From assembly GCA_002441395.1 (NCBI GenBank), contig DJVZ01000022.1, forward strand, positions 69,722 to 111,839: DNA of 42,118 bases, given 5' to 3'. The stretch comes from Spirochaetaceae bacterium UBA6243. Lineage in GTDB: Bacteria > Spirochaetota > Spirochaetia > Treponematales > Rectinemataceae. Below the pieces are notes generated by a model. That model was not told the DNA's origin. It ran no database searches and saw nothing but the letters and a program-made list of their open reading frames with translations. A program made the position numbers and the translations under genes. Below are positions 16,241-24,785 of this stretch, one piece after another; positions within the stretch are counted from its first letter, which is position 1; each line of letters starts with the position of its first letter.

Positions 16241-17383
16241 CTAGCAGTTCTTTACCGCTAGAGTCGCATCCCTTCTCAGCGCTTCTGGCTCTATCCACCT
16301 CTGGTCGAGGGCCGAGCCCCTGAAGAGCGCGCGAAGCTGCGTATCCTCCATGCCGGCGATGACTTTGGCATCGAAAAGGCCGCCGATGTGCCCGCTACTC
16401 ACATGAGCATCAGGATCAGGCCTGAAATATGGGCACGCTTCCAGACACAGGTCGCATCCATAGAGCTGATTCTGCCAGGAAGCTTCGATAAAGTCCGGCA
16501 AGGGCCCACTGATCGAAGCATAGTGCTGGATGCAGCGACGGCGTTCAAAGACTCGCCCGGAGGCTCGCCAAGAGGCGGGCTCCGGCGCGAAATGGAGGGC
16601 CCGGCTTGGGCATGCGTCGACGCATCTGCGGCAATTTCCGCAGAGTGAAAGCATCGCCTGCGGCGAGTGCCTTGGAGGGATAATGGCCTGTTCAAGATCG
16701 AAGGGCAAGAGCATGAGGCCGAGCAGCACTGCGGAAGAGCGGGCGCTGGAGTGGAAGTAGGCCCTTATGACGCCGCCACTCGGGAGGCCGCCCCCTGCGG
16801 CACTGCCCCGCGCCTGTCCTCCGGTCCCCGAGGCCTCCGCGATGACCAGTCCGTTGCGACCGGTTGCGCCCAGGCCCGCCGCGACCGCGAGAGCCTTCTC
16901 GGGAAACCTCGAATTCGCAAACCGGTGCCAACGCTTTGGCGGGAAAAATGGCAAACCGACCGCCACCATATCTGTGGCAGTCGCCTTTGCGGAGGTGGCC
17001 AGTCGGTCGATGACTTCCCTATACCAGTTGCCCCGCGCGAACCGCCCCACCTTCGCCACCGGCTTTCCCGCCCCGGGAAGTGGCAGAGGCGGCAGCCCTC
17101 GCGCCGCTCGGCCTGCCGCCGGTTCCGGTTCCACATCCGGGGCGTACCGGAGCGCGACCACAAGCATGGCGCCCGCAGCGTCTGACCGCGCCGTCTCTAA
17201 GATTCCTTCTTCCTCCGCGAATCCCCGCTCCAGAAGCACAGTCTCCCACTCTTCTTTCCCGAGAATCGCATACGAGAAGAAACCCTGTTCCTGCACATGA
17301 AAAAGAAGCCAGCGCGCGGCCCGCGCACCGGCTTCTCCCTGAAGCTTCACCGGAGGGCCACCTTGCACTTCCTCCACGGTCAC
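16241..17383 (-). CDS. Epoxyqueuosine reductase-like iron-sulfur protein (QueG family)
   Basis: A 380-residue protein matching the QueG plan: an N-terminal cobalamin-binding-like domain, then two 4Fe-4S sites. The first is CGNCRRCVDACP (CxxCxxCxxxCP). The second uses the Cys of RRRCIQHYAS and CDLCLEACPYF, with the family segment NQLYGCD between them. QueG makes the last step of queuosine synthesis in tRNA. Other members of COG1600 have different substrates, so the specific call is likely but not certain. The start is GTG at 17383, in a GTGA overlap with the glyA stop, and no separate ribosome-binding site is seen, which suggests coupled translation. The segment 190-215 is rich in Gly and Ala. 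Confidence 0.82.
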   Translation of the reverse strand: MTVEEVQGGPPVKLQGEAGARAARWLLFHVQEQGFFSYAILGKEEWETVLLERGFAEEEGILETARSDAAGAMLVVALRYAPDVEPEPAAGRAARGLPPLPLPGAGKPVAKVGRFARGNWYREVIDRLATSAKATATDMVAVGLPFFPPKRWHRFANSRFPEKALAVAAGLGATGRNGLVIAEASGTGGQARGSAAGGGLPSGGVIRAYFHSSARSSAVLLGLMLLPFDLEQAIIPPRHSPQAMLSLCGNCRRCVDACPSRALHFAPEPASWRASGRVFERRRCIQHYASISGPLPDFIEASWQNQLYGCDLCLEACPYFRPDPDAHVSSGHIGGLFDAKVIAGMEDTQLRALFRGSALDQRWIEPEALRRDATLAVKNC

Positions 17384-18663
17384 GACAACGGAAAACGCTT
17401 GGTCAGCGCGAGCACTTCCTGTTTGACGCGCGCGACCACCTGCGCCTCGCCCTTGGACTTGAGGACATCCATGATGAACGTGGCGATTGTTTCCATTTCC
17501 GCAGGCCCCATGCCGCGCGTCGTCACGGCCGGCGTGCCAACGCGGATACCGCTCGTCACGAAGGGACTCTTCTTGTCAAAAGGAATACCATTCTTGTTGA
17601 CCGTAATGTTGGCCTCGTCGAGCCACTTCTCCGCTTCCCTGCCCGTAATTTCAAGCGGCGTCAGATCGACCAGCATGAGGTGATTGTCGGTGCCACCCGA
17701 GACGATGCGCGCGCCGCCGGCGGTGAGCGACTGCGCCATCACCTTGGCGTTGGAGAGCACGCGGTCGATGTACTCGGCAAAGTCCGGCTCGAGCGCTTCC
17801 TTGAGCGCCACGGCCTTCCCCGCGATCACGTGCATGAGGGGCCCACCCTGGATGCCGGGCATGATCATACTGTCGATGACTTCGGACCACTTGCGCAGCG
17901 CGTCGCCTTTCGGCGCCATAATTCCGCGGTTGTTCTCTTTGTCCCGTCCCACAAGAATCATGCCGCCGCGCGGACCACGGAGCGTCTTGTGCGTCGTCGT
18001 CGTGGTGAAATCGGCGACGGGTATCGGGCTCGGATGCCTGCCTACGGCGACTATTCCCGCGATATGCGCCATGTCGACCATGAGATACGCGCCGACCTCA
18101 TCGGCAATTCTTCTGAAGGCTTCGAAATCGATAATCCGCGAATAGGCGCTCGCGCCGGCGATGATGAGTTTCGGCCTGTGTTCGCGGGCCAAATACGCCA
18201 CCTGATCGAAATCGATGGTCTCGGTATCGGGGTTTACTCCATAGCTCACCACTTTATAGAACTTTCCGGAGAATGAAACCGGCGCGCCGTGCGTCAGGTG
18301 TCCGCCATGCGCCAGGCTCATGCCCATAATCGTGTCGCCCGGGTTCAGCGCGGCAAAAAGCACACCCATATTCGCCTGGCTTCCGGAGTGTGGCTGCACA
18401 TTCGCGTGATCCGCGCCAAACAGCTTCTTCGCCCTGTCGCGCGCCAGGTTTTCGGCGATATCGACGAATTCGCACCCGCCGTAGTAGCGCTTGCCAGGAT
18501 ACCCTTCGGCATATTTATTCGTAAGCACGGAACCGACGGCTTCCAAGACGGCTTTTGAAGTATAATTTTCACTCGCAATGAGTTCGAGCTTATCTCTCTG
18601 ACGGCCCTCCTCCGCTTCTATCGCCGCGTAGAGCTCGGGATCCATGGATTGAATGTACGACAT
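17380..18663 (-). CDS. glyA: Serine hydroxymethyltransferase (GlyA)
   Basis: PLP enzyme that interconverts serine and glycine and loads one-carbon units on tetrahydrofolate. The 427-residue protein has LELIASENYTS, NKYAEGYPGKRYYGG, QPHSGSQAN, SLAHGGHLTHG, MVDMAHIAG and TTTTHKTLRGPRGG with the Schiff-base lysine Lys226. A start six codons upstream (18681) is possible, but AGGGAGGA lies inside those codons just before the ATG at 18663, which decides the start. It is cotranscribed with the QueG-like gene through a four-base overlap. Confidence 0.97.
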   Translation of the reverse strand: MSYIQSMDPELYAAIEAEEGRQRDKLELIASENYTSKAVLEAVGSVLTNKYAEGYPGKRYYGGCEFVDIAENLARDRAKKLFGADHANVQPHSGSQANMGVLFAALNPGDTIMGMSLAHGGHLTHGAPVSFSGKFYKVVSYGVNPDTETIDFDQVAYLAREHRPKLIIAGASAYSRIIDFEAFRRIADEVGAYLMVDMAHIAGIVAVGRHPSPIPVADFTTTTTHKTLRGPRGGMILVGRDKENNRGIMAPKGDALRKWSEVIDSMIMPGIQGGPLMHVIAGKAVALKEALEPDFAEYIDRVLSNAKVMAQSLTAGGARIVSGGTDNHLMLVDLTPLEITGREAEKWLDEANITVNKNGIPFDKKSPFVTSGIRVGTPAVTTRGMGPAEMETIATFIMDVLKSKGEAQVVARVKQEVLALTKRFPLS

Positions 18664-18684
18664 AATTCCTCCCTTTTGCATTGT

Positions 18685-18712
18685 AACATAAGGTGCGCCC
18701 CTATTACTACAA
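18685..18712 (-). promoter_or_regulatory. Candidate glyA promoter
   Basis: On the minus strand TTGTAG (complement of 18707-18712) and TATGTT (complement of 18685-18690) are 16 bases apart, giving a short leader that holds the AGGGAGGA site. Confidence 0.5.
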
Positions 18713-18720
18713 AGGACGCG

Positions 18721-18750
18721 CGGGAGGAATCTCGTGCAACAACCCTCCCG
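18721..18750. other. Inverted repeat between the transglutaminase-like gene and glyA
   Basis: CGGGAGG at 18721-18727 pairs with CCTCCCG at 18744-18750 around a 16-base loop. It lies 19 bases past the end of the minus-strand ECF operon and just upstream of the glyA promoter. Without a T run it is a poor terminator; it could be a weak terminator or an operator. Confidence 0.3.
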
Positions 18751-18768
18751 GGTATATCGCCTGCGGGA

Positions 18769-20409
18769 TCACTGAGGGGCGGAAGGCGCCATCTCGGGCG
18801 GATTCCAGATTGAAGTGTAGCTGACTCCCTGCACCAGCTCATCGTATTCGGACAAGGACCAGGGAATTTTGACTTTCTTTTGGGCTTCGGGCTGCACTGG
18901 AGGCAGAAGCTGATATCCCCGGCTCATCGCGATGTGCTTATTGTCGATGCCGCGATAATAGGTGAGCCTCTCCGAAAATCCGGGCACAAAACCAGCGGGG
19001 ACAGTCCCCGTCGCCAGGGCCGGATCGAAGGGAATCCAGCCGATGCCCAACAAGTAATATTCTCCCCAATAATGGGGAATAAGCCGCATGTCTTCGGCGA
19101 CAAGAAAACCCGCGACAGGAATGGCCGGGATGCCCAACGCGCGCAGAAGAGCGCAGTCGATAAGCGCAAGGGCGCGTATCCCTCCATTCTTGTTTTTCAG
19201 CGCCGGAAGCGCATCGTTGGAAAGACCCTGGTCTTGCTCATTCAACTTGATGTTCGAGAAGACCCACTGCGCGGCGAGGGCAACCTGCCTGAAAGTGTTC
19301 TTCTCCTTTCTTTGAATCGTGCGCGCGGCTGCAACAATCGCTTCATCTCCCGAAGGGACCAGCGCATCGGCGGCAAGATATGGGGCCAAAAACGCCGGTG
19401 GCGCGGCCCCAATCGCCTGGATAGAACCGACATTGATATCGGCTCTGATTTCAGATGCATCGACGATGAATTGCCGGGTTATCTCGAGTTTGCTTTTGCT
19501 CGCATCGTCCTGCCCAAACCGAAATTCCTGCCAATTTGCATGATCAGCATTGAGGTGGTCCCCACCGCTCCCGATGTTCGTCTCAGCGCTCTGGTTTTGA
19601 GTCGTGGCGGGTTTTGGGAGGAAAAGAGACAATCGCCCGTCAGGCAACGAAGCGGTAACATGGAGAATGACCTTTTGCTCTATGACATACTTGGATGACT
19701 CCCCTCTCCATGTTCTGCCGAGACTGTGCGAAAAAGAAACTGGATATGTGTTTGAAATTCCGTTTTTTGTTCTTACAAAGACATAGCCACTTTCTACGCC
19801 ATCCGGCACACGCACGGCCATTGAGGTATCTCTCCATCTGTCTACGAGAAGGCTCGCCGACTCGATCTTGATGAAATTGTTCAGATCTTCGGTCTCAAGC
19901 GTGGAAATCGACGGAATTTTTGTAAAGAAAACCGCCGCGTTTTCCTCAGGTTCTCCAAAATGACTGCCACTTATCACTATCGATTTCCCGATCTGTATGT
20001 TCGCAGTGGGCTTTACACCTGTGATATTGGGCCGGAATTCCGACACTGCCTGCGATTCCGCAGCTTTCGGTATTTTTGAGGAATTAGCGAGCATGAGGGG
20101 ATTCGAAAAACCGAACGTCGTCCTCACCCTTACTACAGCGGAATCGACGTCACTCGGCATTTTGAAAGAAATATAGGTGGGACTCCATGACTGAATGGCA
20201 TGCCCGGGCAAGGGGATGTTGTCAAAAAGAAGCTCCCCGGGCGCCTCGCCAAAATTGCGCCCCACAATGGAGACGGTATCGTCGGGCAGCGGCGTCACAG
20301 GATCAATGACGGAAAGCGCAGGATGAAGCATCCAATAAAAAAGCAGGGCGCCTCCTGTCACAAACAGAAGGACGAGCGCTCCCCCTATGACCACCGAACG
20401 CCGTTTCAT
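18769..20409 (-). CDS. Membrane-anchored IPT/TIG and transglutaminase-like protein, catalytic Cys absent
   Basis: A 546-residue protein with one N-terminal membrane segment (residues 8-30), so the rest is probably periplasmic. Two Ig-like IPT/TIG domains follow (about 33-115 and 127-230), then a beta-rich stretch, and a transglutaminase core at about 370-470. The core is recognisable from LLRALGIPA, HYWGEYYLLGIGWIPFDPA. Of the Cys-His-Asp triad, His446 and Asp462 are present, but the position of the nucleophile (15 residues before GIP) is Ile411 in GGIRALAL. The protein should therefore not act as a transglutaminase or protease and may be a binding or sensing fold. It is the last gene of the ECF sigma operon, three bases after the gene before it. 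Confidence 0.8.
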   Translation of the reverse strand: MKRRSVVIGGALVLLFVTGGALLFYWMLHPALSVIDPVTPLPDDTVSIVGRNFGEAPGELLFDNIPLPGHAIQSWSPTYISFKMPSDVDSAVVRVRTTFGFSNPLMLANSSKIPKAAESQAVSEFRPNITGVKPTANIQIGKSIVISGSHFGEPEENAAVFFTKIPSISTLETEDLNNFIKIESASLLVDRWRDTSMAVRVPDGVESGYVFVRTKNGISNTYPVSFSHSLGRTWRGESSKYVIEQKVILHVTASLPDGRLSLFLPKPATTQNQSAETNIGSGGDHLNADHANWQEFRFGQDDASKSKLEITRQFIVDASEIRADINVGSIQAIGAAPPAFLAPYLAADALVPSGDEAIVAAARTIQRKEKNTFRQVALAAQWVFSNIKLNEQDQGLSNDALPALKNKNGGIRALALIDCALLRALGIPAIPVAGFLVAEDMRLIPHYWGEYYLLGIGWIPFDPALATGTVPAGFVPGFSERLTYYRGIDNKHIAMSRGYQLLPPVQPEAQKKVKIPWSLSEYDELVQGVSYTSIWNPPEMAPSAPQ

Positions 20410-20412
20410 GCA

Positions 20413-21021
20413 TCACTTCTGATTTATAAGTATCTCGATCGCCACCGCTGCACCCTGTTTCGCATCTCCTCCCAAAGGATAGTAATAGAACAGTGCCCCC
20501 AGCGGAACTCGTACGGTATGCACCGAAGTATTCATTTGAATTGAATTGTCAGGGCTCCGCGCATAAATCTGATTTTGCACGAGCATGGTAAGATCTTTTT
20601 TCACCAGTTCCACCGGAATGAACACAATCATCGCGACGAGCCGTTCACCCTGAATTTTGATCCCCAGCGGAGCGGCAAGGCTCACTTCCCGGAGAATCGG
20701 GTCTTCCCATGCAGGATTATTCTCCCTGTCGGAGAATGAATTCGACTTCGACTTTGAGTCTTGCGCATTGAGCGATGCTGACTGTATTGCCGCAACCATC
20801 GCAGGAGTGAGCATGAAAGCCGCCCGAAAGTGAAATTGGAATACAGGCACATTCGGAGGAGCAGCGGGTGTGAGCGAAGGCGCTGACTCTTGACCTGGGG
20901 ACGACGGAGCTCCTGTCTGTGGCGGGGCTGGCATTGTCGCAGGCACCGGGGGCGTCTGAGAAAACGCGCAGGCAGCGCTCAAAAGCGAAAACACCACGAG
21001 GATGAGTGTCCGAAGCCTCAT
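20413..21021 (-). CDS. Small exported protein of unknown function, possible lipoprotein
   Basis: I do not recognise this 202-residue protein. It has a clear signal sequence (MRLRTLILVVFSLLSAACAF); LSAAC could be a relaxed lipobox, with the Cys at 18 as the lipid-modified residue, or a signal peptidase I site may follow. A Pro/Ala/Ser-rich linker (about 22-58) leads to a folded region of about 140 residues with predicted strands and a KSKSNSFSDRE loop. It overlaps the anti-sigma gene by four bases and lies three bases before the transglutaminase-like gene, so the four genes are one transcription unit. Confidence 0.78.
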   Translation of the reverse strand: MRLRTLILVVFSLLSAACAFSQTPPVPATMPAPPQTGAPSSPGQESAPSLTPAAPPNVPVFQFHFRAAFMLTPAMVAAIQSASLNAQDSKSKSNSFSDRENNPAWEDPILREVSLAAPLGIKIQGERLVAMIVFIPVELVKKDLTMLVQNQIYARSPDNSIQMNTSVHTVRVPLGALFYYYPLGGDAKQGAAVAIEILINQK

Positions 21022-21641
21022 TTTGCCTCTCCCTGGGCAGGAACCGCCATAACTGTCGGTTTCTGGTCGGCAGTATTATAAATCACGTACACCGGAGGCG
21101 TATTCGGCAAGGGCTGCGAAATGTTCTCTGGTGCTTTGATGGTGACAAACATGGAGGGGTCCGTCTGTGAAAGAGTCGAAACCAGGCTCTCGATATTCGC
21201 GCTGGTGTCTGCAGGCAACTTGGTGCTCAAGACAAATGCCTGGCTCGCGTTTTTGTGCAAGCCAAAGAATCCAAAGGCCAATCCCGCAAAAAACACAAAG
21301 AGCAGCAACGAGGCTGCCAGCACAGGTAGCGGCACCGAGATTCTTTTCGAGCCAGGCATATAGAAAATTGGGTACCTTTCGAAGGCGCTCTTTCGGTGCG
21401 GTGCGCGTGAAAGCTCCATCATTCTGCTGTCGAGCGACGCCTGAATGCGCTGTGCCGCCTCCTGGAGATGCGAGTCGTCGATGGCATCGGCCACGCGCAG
21501 CGCTGACCTCAGGGCACGGTATTGCGCAACGCGGCTTCTGCAACGTTCACATTGGCCCAAATGCATCTCGATTCGCTCTTTCCACGGCGATGGCACCTCG
21601 TCATCGACATAAGCGGTCAACAGCGTTTCATCGGGACACAT
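21018..21641 (-). CDS. Zinc-finger anti-sigma factor, membrane-anchored
   Basis: A 207-residue protein with an N-terminal zinc-binding anti-sigma domain: MCPDETLLTAYVDDEV and HLGQCERC give the His-x3-Cys-x2-Cys of the ZAS/zf-HC2 family. A membrane segment (about 104-130, VLAASLLLFVFFAGLAFGFF) leads to a periplasmic C-terminus of about 75 residues. It should hold the neighbouring sigma factor at the membrane until a signal outside the cytoplasm frees it. A start at 21656 is possible, but GGGAGGT lies before the ATG at 21641. The gene overlaps the end of the sigma factor gene by 14 bases, typical for sigma/anti-sigma pairs. Confidence 0.88.
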   Translation of the reverse strand: MCPDETLLTAYVDDEVPSPWKERIEMHLGQCERCRSRVAQYRALRSALRVADAIDDSHLQEAAQRIQASLDSRMMELSRAPHRKSAFERYPIFYMPGSKRISVPLPVLAASLLLFVFFAGLAFGFFGLHKNASQAFVLSTKLPADTSANIESLVSTLSQTDPSMFVTIKAPENISQPLPNTPPVYVIYNTADQKPTVMAVPAQGEAK

Positions 21642-22224
21642 GAGAACCTCCCTCATTCAACAGCGAAAACAAAGCTTCTCTTGCCCGGAATGCCCTTACC
21701 TTGACATTCCCTTCTGTAATACCGAGCACCTTTGCAATTTCCTTGTAATTCATTCCTTCATATTCTTTTAATATCAAGACAATGCGCAGTTTCTCCGGCA
21801 GTCTCATCAGCGCGGCGCGCACTTCCTGGGCGGATTCTTCCATGAGCAGCTCATGCTCTGCCGATTGATCGGTGCCTGCATTCTGGTTCTGCTCCTCGCC
21901 GTTGAGCGCTGCGTTTGCCGAAGTCTTTGCCTGCGTAGTTTCCGCATTCCACCAGTGTTCGTAGGCTTTGAATTCTCTCACTTTGCGCTTGGACCAGTTG
22001 ATCGCCCCGTTTTTTACCACGCGGATGAGCCAAAAGCGCGCATCCTCATCCGAGGGAAATCGCATGCGCTTTTCAATCAGCTTGCCAAACGCATCCTGGA
22101 CGACATCTTCGGCGGATTCCCAGTCATTGGTGACGCGCACCGCGATGCGCAGAAGCAAATCGATGTTCTGCGCAAAAATACGGTCAAAATCCGGCTCCTG
22201 CCCATCATCCTTATCTTTGAACAA
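21628..22224 (-). CDS. ECF sigma-70 family RNA polymerase sigma factor
   Basis: A 198-residue group IV sigma factor. Region 2 is at about 15-85 (AVRVTNDWESAEDVVQDAF, then FWLIRVVKNGAINWSKR). A 45-residue acidic, Gln/Asn-rich linker follows, and region 4 is at about 138-190 (LPEKLRIVLILKEYEGMNYK, then EIAKVLGITEGNVKVRAFRA). The start is TTG at 22224, with AAGGA nine bases before it; no ATG is available in frame. A TTGACA inside the last codons of cysS (complement of 22267-22272) may be the -35 of its promoter. It heads the operon with the anti-sigma factor, the small exported protein and the transglutaminase-like protein. Confidence 0.92.
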   Translation of the reverse strand: MFKDKDDGQEPDFDRIFAQNIDLLLRIAVRVTNDWESAEDVVQDAFGKLIEKRMRFPSDEDARFWLIRVVKNGAINWSKRKVREFKAYEHWWNAETTQAKTSANAALNGEEQNQNAGTDQSAEHELLMEESAQEVRAALMRLPEKLRIVLILKEYEGMNYKEIAKVLGITEGNVKVRAFRAREALFSLLNEGGSHVSR

Positions 22225-22244
22225 TCTATCAATCCTTTTGTTAC

Positions 22245-22272
22245 AAAGTACTCCGCAGAATCATTCTGTCAA
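22245..22272 (-). promoter_or_regulatory. Candidate promoter of the ECF sigma operon
   Basis: On the minus strand TTGACA (complement of 22267-22272) falls within the last two sense codons of cysS. TACTTT, 16 bases on, is a weak -10. The -35 match is perfect; the -10 is poor, so a different, perhaps ECF-type, start site or read-through from cysS is possible. Confidence 0.35.
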
Positions 22273-23688
22273 TTTCCAGGCCGTACCGTCCGGTCTGTCT
22301 TCCAGCTGAATACCTTTGGCCTTGAGTTCATTTCGAATCGCGTCGGCGGTCGCAAAATCGCGGGCTTTCTTTGCGGCGGCGCGTTTCTGTATTTTTTCCT
22401 CGATCCAGCGAACCGTCTCCGCATCGACAGAGGCTTCTCTCTTTTGTGCGCTGGCCAAGCCCATGCCAAGGACATCATCCATGTCCAGCATGAGCGCAAG
22501 CTCCTCGGCCGGCGCCATTTCGGAATCTTTGAGCATGGTCCACATCTGCGCAAGCGCCCGCGGCATCGCAAGATCATCGGCGAGGGCCTCATCAAAGGCC
22601 GCGCGATACTGCGTCGCGCGCTCACTGAGCTGGGCAAGCGGCGCCGGTGTCCCCGCGCTCTCCACGAGCGCAATCACCCGGTCCACAAGCGAGAGCCGAG
22701 CCGCCCTCGCCTGATCGAGCCCTTCCCACGAGAACGAGAGTTGGCTGCGGTAGTGTCCACCCAGACAGAAATAGCGGTAATCCAGAGGATCGTAGCCCTT
22801 GTCGACGAGCGTCTGCAGGGTCAAAAAGCTCCCCGAGGACTTGGACATTTTCCCTTTGTCGAGCACAAGAAATTCCGCGTGCATCCAGTAGTTGACCCAC
22901 TTGTGGCCGGTCGCGGCCTCGGACTGGGCGATCTCGTTCGTATGGTGCACCGCGATGTGATCGACCCCGCCCGCGTGGATGTCGAACTGTTCGCCCAGAT
23001 ATTTCATGCTCATCGTCGAGCACTCGATGTGCCAGCCGGGATACCCTTTTCCCCAGGGGCTGTCCCACAGCAGCGCCTGATTTTCGAACTTCGACTTCGT
23101 GAACCAGAGCACAAAATCATAGGGGTTGCGCTTGTTGGGATCGACTTCGACGCGCGCACCGGCCTTGAGCTGATCGAGTCGCAGCCCTGCGAGTTCACCA
23201 TAGTGGTCGAATTTCGATACATCGAAATAGAGGTTGCCGCCCGCAAAATAGGTATAGCCATTGGCTTCGATGCGCCTGATGAGATCGATCATGTCCTGGA
23301 TGTGCTCTGTCGCCTTGCAGACGATGGTCGGCCTGTTGATATTGAGACGCTCGGTGTCTCTAAAGAAAGCATCTGTATAGAACTGGGCTATTTCGAGCAC
23401 CGATTTTCCGCGCTCGCGGGCTGATTTGACCATCTTGTCTTCACCGGTATCGTCATCGCCCGAAAGATGGCCGACATCCGTGATATTCATCACATGCGTC
23501 ACTTCATAGCCGAAGCGCCTGAGTATCCTGACAAGGATGTCTTCAAAGACATAGGTTCTGAGATTGCCTATGTGGGCAAAGTTATAGACAGTCGGTCCAC
23601 AGCCGTAGAACCCGACCTTATGGTCATGCAGAGGCTCGAAACGCTGGATGCTTCTCCCCATCGTGTTGAAAAAATAAACGTCGTGCAT
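22261..23688 (-). CDS. cysS: Cysteinyl-tRNA synthetase (CysS)
   Basis: Class Ia synthetase of 475 residues that charges tRNA-Cys. The HIGH motif is HIGN at 39-42, the KMSKS motif is at 280-284, and Cys30 in YGCGPTVYNFAHIGN begins the zinc site that selects cysteine; GWHIECSTMS and HHTNEIAQSEA supply the other ligands. A C-terminal helical DALR-type domain follows. The start at 23688 has GAGAGG eight bases upstream. It diverges from murB across 65 bases. Confidence 0.97.
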   Translation of the reverse strand: MHDVYFFNTMGRSIQRFEPLHDHKVGFYGCGPTVYNFAHIGNLRTYVFEDILVRILRRFGYEVTHVMNITDVGHLSGDDDTGEDKMVKSARERGKSVLEIAQFYTDAFFRDTERLNINRPTIVCKATEHIQDMIDLIRRIEANGYTYFAGGNLYFDVSKFDHYGELAGLRLDQLKAGARVEVDPNKRNPYDFVLWFTKSKFENQALLWDSPWGKGYPGWHIECSTMSMKYLGEQFDIHAGGVDHIAVHHTNEIAQSEAATGHKWVNYWMHAEFLVLDKGKMSKSSGSFLTLQTLVDKGYDPLDYRYFCLGGHYRSQLSFSWEGLDQARAARLSLVDRVIALVESAGTPAPLAQLSERATQYRAAFDEALADDLAMPRALAQMWTMLKDSEMAPAEELALMLDMDDVLGMGLASAQKREASVDAETVRWIEEKIQKRAAAKKARDFATADAIRNELKAKGIQLEDRPDGTAWKLTE

Positions 23689-23716
23689 ATTTGCCTCTCC
23701 AGTCAGGCGCGCCTTC

Positions 23717-23745
23717 TTGTCTTTACAGCATGAACAGAAGATACT
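23717..23745 (+). promoter_or_regulatory. Candidate murB promoter
   Basis: TTGTCT at 23717-23722 and GATACT at 23740-23745 are 17 bases apart. The -10 ends eight bases before the ATG at 23754, placing the likely transcription start at or just before the start codon. Confidence 0.5.
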
Positions 23746-23753
23746 GCCATTAT

Positions 23754-24725
23754 ATGGGAACCCTATGGCAAATTGCCCAAAAAATCAATACTGAGCAATG
23801 TTCTGCGGCGCTTGGCGAGCCCATGTGGGCACACACCACGTTCAAGATCGGCGGACCGGCCGACCTCTATGTGAGGCCCCGTTCCATTCGGGCGCTCACT
23901 GAAGCGCTCGACAGGCTGAGGAGCGCTGGTCTGCCCGTCTTCCTGCTTGGCGGAGGCGCCAATATCCTTGTGGGAGACAGAGGAATCCGTGGGGCAGTGA
24001 TCGATATGGGACTGCTCTCTTCGATACGGGCAGGCGCGTTCGGTGAAAGCGCCGATTCTGATGCAGAACAAACGCGCGGGCAGATCGCGCTCCACGCGGA
24101 GTGCGGCGCCTCGGTGTCCGCGCTGTGCGAGGAAGCCCTCGTGCGGGGGCTTTCCGGGCTCGAGAATTTCTACGGCATGCCGGGCAGCGTCGGCGGCGCG
24201 ATCTACATGAACGCGCGCTGCTATGAAGATGATATTTCTTCACATATTAAAAAGATAACATATATCGATGCCGTGGGCGCCCTACAAGAAATCGCAGCAG
24301 CGTCACTCCCGTGGTCTTACAAGCGCTCGCCTTTTATGTGCGGCGAAGCCTTGGCCGGCTCGACGGTCGGAGCCGCAATGTTTATGCTTGTGCCCGATAA
24401 TCCTCAGAGAATCGCGGGTCGCATGCGCGCGCGGCTGGCGGACCGCATGCAGAAGCACCACTTCGATTATCCGAGCGCAGGCTCAATGTTCAAGAACAAT
24501 AGGGCATTCGGCAAGCCCACAGGCAAAATTCTGCACGAGCTTGGCCTGCGCGGGTACAGAATCGGCAACGCAGCGATTTCATCCTGGCACGCGAATATCT
24601 TCATCAACCTCGGTGGTGCGACGGCCCGCGATATGCGGGCGCTCATCGAGCACGCTCAGGCGGTGGTGTTCGCCGCGACAGGATGGCATCTCGAGCCGGA
24701 AGTTCTGTTCGTCGGAGAATTCTGA
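23754..24725 (+). CDS. murB: UDP-N-acetylenolpyruvoylglucosamine reductase (MurB)
   Basis: FAD enzyme that completes UDP-MurNAc for peptidoglycan. FAD-binding segments are HTTFKIGGPADLYVRP, LGGGANILVGDRGIRG and GMPGSVGGAIYMNA. The proton donor Ser244 is in AGSMFKN and the C-terminal catalytic Glu in LEPEVLF. The length from this start is 323 residues. Frames from 23691 or 23730 are longer, but homology begins at about MGTLWQIAQK and a promoter-like pair points to 23754. No Shine-Dalgarno site precedes any of the three, which suggests a leaderless mRNA. Confidence 0.93.
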   Translation: MGTLWQIAQKINTEQCSAALGEPMWAHTTFKIGGPADLYVRPRSIRALTEALDRLRSAGLPVFLLGGGANILVGDRGIRGAVIDMGLLSSIRAGAFGESADSDAEQTRGQIALHAECGASVSALCEEALVRGLSGLENFYGMPGSVGGAIYMNARCYEDDISSHIKKITYIDAVGALQEIAAASLPWSYKRSPFMCGEALAGSTVGAAMFMLVPDNPQRIAGRMRARLADRMQKHHFDYPSAGSMFKNNRAFGKPTGKILHELGLRGYRIGNAAISSWHANIFINLGGATARDMRALIEHAQAVVFAATGWHLEPEVLFVGEF

Positions 24726-24747
24726 TTTCAGCGCTCAAAACATTTCA

Positions 24748-24776
24748 TTGCATTCTACACAGTGATGTCTTACACT
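24748..24776 (+). promoter_or_regulatory. Candidate promoter of the antiporter gene
   Basis: TTGCAT at 24748-24753 and TACACT at 24771-24776 are 17 bases apart. The start would fall about 24783, two or three bases before the ATG at 24786, so there is almost no 5' leader. Confidence 0.5.
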
Positions 24777-24785
24777 CATCAATAG

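Noticed and set aside
17080..18276. A 398-codon plus-strand open frame opposite glyA and the QueG-like gene
   Set aside because: Antisense of two well-supported genes, His- and Arg-rich in the way shadow frames are.
21853..23424. A 523-codon plus-strand open frame opposite cysS and the sigma factor gene
   Set aside because: It overlaps two clear genes and its protein resembles no family; long antisense frames are common at this GC content.
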